From: Candidatus Woesearchaeota archaeon
GTDB taxonomy: Archaea; Nanobdellota; Nanobdellia; Woesearchaeales; JABMPP01
NCBI GenBank assembly: GCA_018303405.1
Contig: JAGVYD010000015.1
Coordinates: forward strand, 26,702-90,701
DNA: 64,000 nt
Direction: 5' to 3'
This document shows, in pieces, positions 25,928 to 33,320 of this stretch (position 1 is the stretch's first letter; each line of letters starts with the position of its first letter). The translations under genes were made by a program, and so were the position numbers. The notes beneath the pieces are model-generated. The model did not search any database. It saw nothing but the letters and a program-made list of their open reading frames with translations, and had not been told where the DNA came from.

Positions 25928-26779
25928 ATGGCCATCAAAACAGATTTTCTGAGGCAGCTGGACAAATTCCAGCTGATTATCAAGAAAAAGGTCACATCAA
26001 GCTATTCAGGCCCGCGCGAATCCAGGGAGTATGGCAGGGGATTGGTGTTCAAGGACCACAAGGAATATGTGGCAGGCGATGACTTCAGGACCCTGGACTG
26101 GAATGTCTATGCAAGGACTGAGAATTTCTACATAAAAAGGTATGAGGAAGAGCGGAACCTGACCGTGCATATCATCATTGACGGCTCTGCCAGCATGAAT
26201 TATGGCAAGGACATAAAAAAATTCGAGTATGCCGCGATGATTGGCCTGGGATTTGCCTACATGGCGCTGAAAAACAATGAGAAATTCGTCTTTTCCCTTT
26301 TTTCGGACAAGCTGGAGCCGCTCAGGCCGCGCAAGGGCACCCAGCAGATGATGGAATTGCTGCAATACCTGAACAACCACAAGATAACGGGAAAGACAAA
26401 AATCGGCGATGCAATGCAGGCGTACAAGAAATTCATCAGCAGCAGGAGCCTCGTGGTGATAATATCAGATTTGCTGATAGATTCTGCCGAGCTGAAAGAG
26501 ATATTGCCGCAGTTCAAGAAGCATGAACTAAAGGTCATCCAGGTACTGGACCCAATGGAAAAGGAACTGGACCTGACGGGCGATTTGGTGCTGCATGATG
26601 CAGAGACGAACCTGCTGCTTCGGACATTTGTTTCCAGGAGATTGAGGGAGAAATACAAGGGAAGACTGATGGAGCACAGCCAGGAAGTGGAGAATGTGTG
26701 CGCGAAATTGAACGCAAAATTCATTTCTGTGACAACAGACACTCCTGTTTTCGACGTGTTTGCGAAGATATTGAGATAA
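25928..26779 (+). CDS. DUF58 domain protein (vWA-like)
   Basis: 283 residues. The DUF58 core SGPRESREYGRGLVF, YVAGDDFRTLDWNVYART and FYIKRYEEERNLTV leads into a vWA-like fold with metal motif DGSAS (IIIDGSASMNYG). Later strands LVVIISDLLIDSAEL and VIQVLDPME follow. Archaeal and bacterial DUF58 proteins are MoxR partners. There is no membrane segment, so it is probably a cytosolic adaptor between the ATPase and the vWA membrane proteins upstream. Last gene of the unit. Confidence 0.93.
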   Translation: MAIKTDFLRQLDKFQLIIKKKVTSSYSGPRESREYGRGLVFKDHKEYVAGDDFRTLDWNVYARTENFYIKRYEEERNLTVHIIIDGSASMNYGKDIKKFEYAAMIGLGFAYMALKNNEKFVFSLFSDKLEPLRPRKGTQQMMELLQYLNNHKITGKTKIGDAMQAYKKFISSRSLVVIISDLLIDSAELKEILPQFKKHELKVIQVLDPMEKELDLTGDLVLHDAETNLLLRTFVSRRLREKYKGRLMEHSQEVENVCAKLNAKFISVTTDTPVFDVFAKILR

Positions 26780-26866
26780 AAAACATTAATCCATTCAAGA
26801 AAAGCCAATATTCCCAACGCCGCCACCCTTGGCATCTTCCATAGACAGCAGGGCCAATACTATTCC

Positions 26867-27223
26867 TCACCTAAATCTTCTAACGGCATCATCTATTGTC
26901 TGGCTCGAGTGCTGTAGCCACAATCCATTTATTCCAGCATCATAAGCTTCTATCTCTTTTGCAGCAATTCCGGAATACCCGACATTCAGACTCAACATGC
27001 CTGCCATACAATAGATTACAGGCAAGGCTGGCCTTTTTTTGTCCGATGAAAATTTGGAAAGATCAACAACAACGTTCTGAATGCCTGCGCGCATCAGGTC
27101 CTGCAGGACCGGCGGCAATGCATTCAAGTCATAGCTTTCATCCATCCCTTCAATCACTGCAGTGGCTTTCTGCCTTAACGGCCTGAAAACTACCAGGTCA
27201 TGCAAAGGCACATCCATTTGCAT
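26867..27223 (-). CDS. STAS-like small protein, divergent paralog 1
   Basis: 118 residues. It shares a pattern with the two genes upstream: an early strand TAVIEGMD, helix LPPVLQDLMRAG, core strand NVVVDLSKFSSDKKRP, the YSGIAAKEIEAYDAG segment and the closing TIDDAVRRF. The strand-Asp-Leu-Ser-loop-helix plan is like a STAS (anti-sigma antagonist) fold, but the phosphorylatable DS(S/T)G motif is absent. This is the most divergent of the three. Function unknown; the STAS assignment is an inference from the pattern. Confidence 0.6.
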   Translation of the reverse strand: MQMDVPLHDLVVFRPLRQKATAVIEGMDESYDLNALPPVLQDLMRAGIQNVVVDLSKFSSDKKRPALPVIYCMAGMLSLNVGYSGIAAKEIEAYDAGINGLWLQHSSQTIDDAVRRFR

Positions 27224-27279
27224 AATATTATAGAGCATAGCAGGAATTATTTGGCGGTTCTTTATAAAATCTTGCCCAG

Positions 27280-27660
27280 CTAGTCTGACCTGAGCTCAAT
27301 CCTTCTCACGGCGTGGTCAATGGTTGGCTCAATTTTGCCATTGAAAACCTGGTCCAAATTGCCGAATCCAGTTGCGGCCTCCCGTTCAGAAACGCCGGTA
27401 TACATTGCATTGAATCCGGGAGTCACTACCAATCCTTCAAGATAAGCCATTGTAATCCTTTTTGTTTCAGGGGGGCAATGGGAAAGGTCAATAATCACAT
27501 TATGCTTGCCCATGTGCATTAAGTCCGTTAGAATTTCCCTCATTTCCCCAAAGCCGTGGGAGGCATCGAATCCCTGTATGATAGCAGTGCTGTCCTGGCC
27601 AGGCGGCGCTGACACAGGCAGGTTGTATTGTTTGCTGAGGTTAATTGGCACGTATTGCAT
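27280..27660 (-). CDS. STAS-like small protein, paralog 2
   Basis: 126 residues from ATG 27660. Pattern: STAIIQGFDAS, helix GEMREILTDLMHMGKHN, core VIIDLSHCPPETKRI, helix TMAYLEGLVVTPGFN, AMYTGVSEREAATGF and the conserved end GKIEPTIDHAVRRIEL. It aligns along its length with the next gene upstream (IEPTI-D/E-DAV end, TGxS motif). No membrane segments and no DSSG phosphosite. Confidence 0.65.
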   Translation of the reverse strand: MQYVPINLSKQYNLPVSAPPGQDSTAIIQGFDASHGFGEMREILTDLMHMGKHNVIIDLSHCPPETKRITMAYLEGLVVTPGFNAMYTGVSEREAATGFGNLDQVFNGKIEPTIDHAVRRIELRSD

Positions 27661-27744
27661 TTTATCCTTTGGGCGATGGCGATTTATAACTCTTTGGCAG
27701 AGACTTTCGGCGGCCAAAGCAAGCTCGGGGAAATTCCTAAATAA

Positions 27745-28122
27745 TTATTGTGTTAACTTTTTCACAGCATCTTCGATTGTTGGCTCTATCCTGCCTTGAA
27801 ACACAACCTCATGGCTGTTAAAGCCTGCTGCGGCATCTACATCAGAGATTCCTGTGTACCTGACATTAAATCCTGCCCGCTTGGCCACTTCGTCGAGATA
27901 AGCAAGCCTGATCTTTTTGTCCCCGCCATAAAAAATAGAAAGGTCAATCACAGCATTGCGCTTTCCTAACTGCGCCAGTTCGGCAAGAAATTCTCTCATG
28001 TCCTCAATCTTATGCCAATGGCCTGATTTAAGCCCGTGCACTATAACTGTGTTGGCATTGCCTTCCGGTGCTGTAACTGTCAAATTGTAATCTTTCCTTA
28101 GTTGAACTGGTTCGTATGCCAT
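27745..28122 (-). CDS. STAS-like small protein, paralog 3
   Basis: 125 residues from ATG 28122 (MAYEPVQL; a GATGAGG lies upstream). Same plan as paralog 2: NTVIVHGLKSGHWHKIED, MREFLAELAQLGKRNAVIDLS (quoted at the conserved helix-strand), FYGGDKKIRLAYLDE, NVRYTGISDVDAAAGFN and GRIEPTIEDAVKKL. First of the three-gene array, 36 nt after the membrane-anchored gene, so the four are probably one transcript. Confidence 0.65.
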   Translation of the reverse strand: MAYEPVQLRKDYNLTVTAPEGNANTVIVHGLKSGHWHKIEDMREFLAELAQLGKRNAVIDLSIFYGGDKKIRLAYLDEVAKRAGFNVRYTGISDVDAAAGFNSHEVVFQGRIEPTIEDAVKKLTQ

Positions 28123-28158
28123 TGTGATTTTCCTCATCAAAACATTTTATAGCTGAAT

Positions 28159-29025
28159 TTAATTCCCTCTTTTTTGGCCCAATGCCCTTTTCAAGGGAAT
28201 CGTTAATCTATCCTGTTCTTTCTTTATAAGTCCAGCCTTTCCGGCGGCCTTATTTTCAAGGGCTCTTTTGATAGCTCCCTTAATCTTGTTGTTTTCACTG
28301 CTTGCAGCTGCTGCTGCGTCGTCAAGACTCTCTGAATAGACGCGCTTCAACTCATCATTTTCCCATTGCAAAGGCTTGTGCAATAGATCATAAACTAGAG
28401 AGGAATCTCCAAGATAAACCCTGTCTCCTTCTATTTTCATGTTGCTTCTGTTGCCTTCAAAATCAAGGCCTCGCGGTGCATAATCCCAAATTGAAAGAAG
28501 CAAGTTTTTATCAGATGAGCCCGTGAGCTCTCTATAAAGGCCTGTTTCATTTGCTTCTGGCTCAACATTTCCCTTGAAAACCCTTGTATAAAGATAAGGG
28601 GAATCTCCAAACCTAAATCCTATGGCAACAGTACGGTCACTTTTCTTGTCATAATAATGCATTTGCCATGGCGAATCTTTCCCTTGCCCCCATTCTTCCC
28701 TCACATTTGCATTTGCCAAAATGGAGTCATAAAACGGCCTTAGCGCCTCATTATTTTCGACTGCATTCTCCAAGTCAACCTTTAATGTAAAATCCAAGTC
28801 CCTCATGGCCCAGGCGAGATTGTTTAATTTATGTTCAACTGTTGTGGTGTCTTCTTTTGGCACCGTGCTGGCCAAGCCGGGTGATTTTCCATCACTGCAA
28901 TGCAGCGCAACAAGAGCTGCTGCGCCAGCCAGAATTATTGCTGCCTTGTCTGCAGCTGCGTGATACAAAGATTGTGTTTCATTTTTTTGAACTGGGCCCG
29001 GATTGTACATGGGATTGAAGTCCAC
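28159..29025 (-). CDS. Membrane-anchored protein of unknown function
   Basis: 288 residues from GTG 29025, or 283 from ATG 29010, which has GAGGTGG 11 nt upstream. A hydrophobic helix AIILAGAAALVALHC at about 29-43 could be a membrane anchor, and the Cys after it could be a lipid site. The rest is soluble, with an N-terminal alpha-helical part, a beta-rich middle (WQMHYYDKKSDRTVAIGF) and a C-terminal Lys/Ala/Glu-rich helix. No family recognised. A TATA-like tttaaata precedes it on the minus strand. It heads the STAS-like array. Confidence 0.65.
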   Translation of the reverse strand: MDFNPMYNPGPVQKNETQSLYHAAADKAAIILAGAAALVALHCSDGKSPGLASTVPKEDTTTVEHKLNNLAWAMRDLDFTLKVDLENAVENNEALRPFYDSILANANVREEWGQGKDSPWQMHYYDKKSDRTVAIGFRFGDSPYLYTRVFKGNVEPEANETGLYRELTGSSDKNLLLSIWDYAPRGLDFEGNRSNMKIEGDRVYLGDSSLVYDLLHKPLQWENDELKRVYSESLDDAAAAASSENNKIKGAIKRALENKAAGKAGLIKKEQDRLTIPLKRALGQKRGN

Positions 29026-29286
29026 CTCATACTATTTAAATTTATGTTTTTTTATTACTGTGGAATGGGTAAAAAGAAATCCAGTTATAAACAATTCCTC
29101 CCCTCTCTACCACTATGAATCAGGTCTTAGCGTTGAAAGTAAAATCCCACAAATGTTTGCACCATTGCGGATCGACCTCCAACTGCAATGCTGCGATAAA
29201 AGAAAGTATAAATCTTCTTAATATACTAACTTTCAAGTAGTAACTATTGGAAAGGCTTTTAAATTATGTGAAATAACATCGAATAT

Positions 29287-29955
29287 ATGGAAGGCGTTGC
29301 CAAAGTCGAAAAACTGGATAAGGATTTTTTAAGAGACATTAAAGCCCGTACTGTCAAAGTGACTTCTTCAGGCAGAGATGGTTCCCCCTCAGTTCATGTG
29401 GGCCACGGAATCCTGCTGAATAGGGAAGGCCACGTGCTAACCGCTGGCCATGTGCTTCGCTATTCCCCCTCACATATAGGGATAGAGGGCATCTATCGTC
29501 TTGGCAATCAAACAATCGAGAGATATAAGGTTGTCGGCATAAGTGAATATCTTGAACACCAGGACTTGGCTGTCATTCAAGCGGATTTTAATGATTCCAA
29601 TATGACATCGCAACTGATTATTCCTAAACAAGACTCTTTCAGCCTGGGAACTCCACTGCAGCTAATAACTATCATCGAGCCAGGTGATAAACCACTCTTA
29701 CTGGTTCAAAATGGCAAAATCATTCCGTGCCCTTATCTGGGATTTTATACACTGGCGAAAAAGCAGGAATTCCTAACTTCGCATAAATCCAAGGGAGGAG
29801 ACAGCGGTGCTCCAATATTTAACCTGGGAAATGAACTCGTTGGGATTTTGCTCGGGGAATATGAACTGTATATAGGGGACATCGGCGCAAAGGACAATTT
29901 TTCAATATCCTCCAAAGTGCCTCCCATATATGCCCAGCTTTCAAAGTATGTATGA
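29287..29955 (+). CDS. Trypsin-like serine protease without signal peptide
   Basis: 222 residues, chymotrypsin fold. Catalytic His is in VLTAGHVL (about residue 56), Asp in HQDLAVIQ (about 97), Ser in SKGGDSGAPIF (about 173), and VGILLG follows. There is no signal peptide or PDZ domain, so it is probably cytosolic or cell-associated by an unknown route, unlike HtrA/DegP. A TATA-like ttttaaatt lies about 30 nt before the ATG. It is divergent from the STAS-like/membrane gene set, and an unrelated GAPDH follows. Substrate unknown. Confidence 0.85.
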   Translation: MEGVAKVEKLDKDFLRDIKARTVKVTSSGRDGSPSVHVGHGILLNREGHVLTAGHVLRYSPSHIGIEGIYRLGNQTIERYKVVGISEYLEHQDLAVIQADFNDSNMTSQLIIPKQDSFSLGTPLQLITIIEPGDKPLLLVQNGKIIPCPYLGFYTLAKKQEFLTSHKSKGGDSGAPIFNLGNELVGILLGEYELYIGDIGAKDNFSISSKVPPIYAQLSKYV

Positions 29956-30113
29956 ATCAAGTGTTGACAATTATCGGTGTTTTTATTTGTTTCCAGAATT
30001 TTTTCAAGATAAAAATGTTAATTATAGTTAAAATAGAAAAAATAGAGTAATGAATAAACTAATGGGTATTGGAACCATTAGGAGCAAATCAAAATCCAAT
30101 AGCATGTCTGACC

Positions 30114-31127
<1,014 letters not shown>

Positions 31128-31278
31128 TTAATTATTATGGAGGAGGGGATTAACGGCGATTTATATGCTTTTTGGTCTTCTTTTGTCCGGAGCTTTCGAA
31201 AAAACATGTTAGATTGCCGAAATAATATATATTTTGGAGGCATAACCAATTTAAGCAAAAATCCATGCGAATTGTCAA

Positions 31279-31698
31279 ATGGCTCAAAAGTTATACTTAG
31301 ATACATCAATTTGGAGGGATTATTACGAGAACAGGTCAGACAAGTTCCGTCCTTTGGGAGAATGGGCTTTAGAACTGTTAAACAAAACCATCCATGAAAA
31401 GGGAACAATCCTATACTCTGATTTAGTAGTTGAGGAGCTTAATATCAAATATGCGCAACAGGAAATTGATAATATTTTTTCCTTTGTAAGAATGAAGGGG
31501 ATTTTAGTCAAGGCAGATATCTCCAGGGAACAGGCAAATGAAGCCGTTTTATTGTGCAAAAAGAAAAAGGTGGCTTTTGGCGATGTATTGCACGCAATCT
31601 TGGCCAGGGATTATAAAGCTATAATGGTTACAAGAGACAAGCATTTCCAAGAGCTCTCCAACATTGTTGAAATAAAAAAGCCGGAAGAATTACTTTAG
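31279..31698 (+). CDS. PIN-domain ribonuclease toxin
   Basis: 139 residues. Acidic residues of the PIN active site: LYLDTSIWRDY (Asp near residue 7), ELNIKYAQQE, VAFGDVLHAILA and the final VTRDKHFQEL, with D in 'GDVLHA' and 'TRDKHF'. PIN domains are Mg2+-dependent RNases, often toxins of VapBC type. The gene lies tail-to-tail with an RHH antitoxin gene (9-nt overlap of stops) rather than in one transcript. Confidence 0.85.
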   Translation: MAQKLYLDTSIWRDYYENRSDKFRPLGEWALELLNKTIHEKGTILYSDLVVEELNIKYAQQEIDNIFSFVRMKGILVKADISREQANEAVLLCKKKKVAFGDVLHAILARDYKAIMVTRDKHFQELSNIVEIKKPEELL

Positions 31699-31953
31699 AT
31701 TTACACCATATTTTCTGGCAAAATTCTTGCCAACAGCCTCCCTAATGATCCTTTCCTCATTTTCGCTAGTCTTGACTTTTGCCTTGCCGAAATGCTTTCT
31801 CAATTCTTCAATAACTTTCTCTTTTTTTATGGAGATTAACTTGTCTCTGATGGCTTCCCTGATGAACTCTGTCTTTGTGCTGTAATATTGCTTCATGGCT
31901 TTGTCAATTTCCTGTGACAGACCATTTTCAACCTTAATTGTTATAGATTCCAT
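31690..31953 (-). CDS. Ribbon-helix-helix (CopG-like) antitoxin
   Basis: 87 residues from ATG 31953. The N-terminal strand SITIKVENGLSQEIDKAM followed by TEFIREAIRDKLI is the ribbon-helix-helix DNA-binding unit. The C-terminal half is a basic helix that could neutralise a toxin. It is convergent with, and overlaps, the PIN gene. It starts 43 nt after the TrmB gene, so it may be read from the TrmB promoter. Confidence 0.8.
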   Translation of the reverse strand: MESITIKVENGLSQEIDKAMKQYYSTKTEFIREAIRDKLISIKKEKVIEELRKHFGKAKVKTSENEERIIREAVGKNFARKYGVNLK

Positions 31954-31996
31954 GGTAAGCTTAAGTAAGACAAAGTAATATTTAAATGTTATGGTT

Positions 31997-32767
31997 TTAT
32001 GCCCCTCTCTTCTTACTCTCCCTGCATGCATCCCACATCAGGCGAAAAATGCGCTTGAAGGAGTCGGCAATTGCCTGGTTCTGGATCCTTATGAAAAATT
32101 TCCTGTCATGCGCAGAGCTGAGTATGAACTTGTCGCCGGCAACCATGAACTGGGCTTCCATCTTCAATTCCTTGGGAAGGTACCTGACAACTTTTTCCCC
32201 GAGAAAATCCTTGATGTAAAATGGCTTGTCCTTCAGGTCATAATTGGCAAGCGTCCTTATGTCGACGCCTTTTGCCAGGTCAAACTTCTTTATCTTCCTG
32301 AGCAGGTATGGAATATAGTATTTCAGCAAAACATTGCTTTTAGGGGTTATGCTTATTGCATAATATTCCTTTATCCTGCCGGCAAGGGCCTCTGCAAAGC
32401 CCTGTTCATAAATGGCCCTTAGCCCTTCCTTGCCCTCAAAAACCTCAATGGTATAATTTTGGCCCCTGTCCTTGTACATTTTTTCCAGCTCAGGCATGGC
32501 ATTCTTCAGGCTGTCCATCCTGCTGTCAAGAAGGGAATAAAACTGCTTTGGATGGGAGGCAATGAAATATTTCTTGCCTGATTTCTTCACAGAGCTGACC
32601 AATCCCCTGTCAATGAGCTTCCGCAGCGTGTCATAGACATAAGGCCTGTATAATCCGCACTCCTCGGCCAGATTAGTGGCACCGCTTTCACCAAGTTTCA
32701 GCAGTGCCAAATAAACCTTAATTTCATTTTTTCCAAGCCCAAGCTGATACAATGCTGATTCTACCAT
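31997..32767 (-). CDS. TrmB-family transcriptional regulator
   Basis: 256 residues. N-terminal winged helix-turn-helix LGLGKNEIKVYLALLKLGES..ATNLAEECGLYRPYVYDTL (here given in parts) with RGLVSSVKKSGKKYF as wing. A C-terminal TrmB sugar-binding-type domain follows (VEFEGKEGLRAIY-like stretch at about 110-130, seen as IEVFEGKEGLRAIYEQ). TrmB proteins control sugar uptake, glycolysis and gluconeogenesis in archaea. A palindrome lies 32 nt upstream, shared with the divergent membrane-protein gene. Nearby pps suggests a link to central carbon metabolism, though this is context only. Confidence 0.9.
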   Translation of the reverse strand: MVESALYQLGLGKNEIKVYLALLKLGESGATNLAEECGLYRPYVYDTLRKLIDRGLVSSVKKSGKKYFIASHPKQFYSLLDSRMDSLKNAMPELEKMYKDRGQNYTIEVFEGKEGLRAIYEQGFAEALAGRIKEYYAISITPKSNVLLKYYIPYLLRKIKKFDLAKGVDIRTLANYDLKDKPFYIKDFLGEKVVRYLPKELKMEAQFMVAGDKFILSSAHDRKFFIRIQNQAIADSFKRIFRLMWDACRESKKRGA

Positions 32768-32798
32768 CCAGCCAACAAATCAGGCATGCTTTTTAAAG

Positions 32799-32819
32799 TT
32801 GTCGTAAAAATGACGACAA
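32799..32819. promoter_or_regulatory. Palindromic operator candidate between trmB and the divergent gene
   Basis: TTGTCGT and ACGACAA arms (7 bp each) around a 7-nt spacer. It abuts a TATA-like CTTTAAAAAG reading toward trmB (minus strand) and lies 34 nt before the plus-strand ATG at 32853. Position and symmetry fit autoregulation by the TrmB protein. Confidence 0.6.
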
Positions 32820-32852
32820 ATTCTTATTAAGGGGAGAATAGCATAAGTGGGG

Positions 32853-33320
32853 ATGAGCATAGATGACATTGCAGAGCCATCTACACCAGAAACAAAAGAA
32901 AGCCTGATGGACTACATACGGATAGGCGGCAGATCCCAACCATTCCAGCTGAAGTACCTTAGAGAAAAAGGGGTTGACAACGGAGATTTTTACCAGACGA
33001 ACAAGTATACACTGGCATCAATTGCCGCAAGTGCAGCATCAATCGGCCTTTTCTATGCCCTGCCGATAAACTGGGCAGCCTTGCCGATAATCGGCCCGGC
33101 CATGCCTTACATAAGAATGTACTTCAATTATATCCGGTTGCCGGTGCTGGCTTTCCGGTCATTGTATGTCACATTAATCAAGAAGCCAATCGGAAAAATT
33201 GTGCCGTCCATTGAAAGCCTGGCAAGAAACATAGCCATGGGCATCTACAAGGGCATTTCTGCTGCCCTCTCCAGCAAAAGCCTGAAGCCAGAATACTCAA
33301 GAGTTGCGCAAGCTAATTAA
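32853..33320 (+). CDS. Membrane protein of unknown function
   Basis: 155 residues from ATG 32853 (GTG at 32847 is in frame). A polar N terminus (about 45 residues) precedes two hydrophobic stretches (about 52-70 and 75-100) and a basic C-terminal segment with a shorter amphipathic helix (IAMGIYKGISAALSS). No family recognised. It is controlled, if the palindrome is an operator, by the divergent TrmB. Its stop abuts the pps stop with no gap. Confidence 0.6.
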   Translation: MSIDDIAEPSTPETKESLMDYIRIGGRSQPFQLKYLREKGVDNGDFYQTNKYTLASIAASAASIGLFYALPINWAALPIIGPAMPYIRMYFNYIRLPVLAFRSLYVTLIKKPIGKIVPSIESLARNIAMGIYKGISAALSSKSLKPEYSRVAQAN

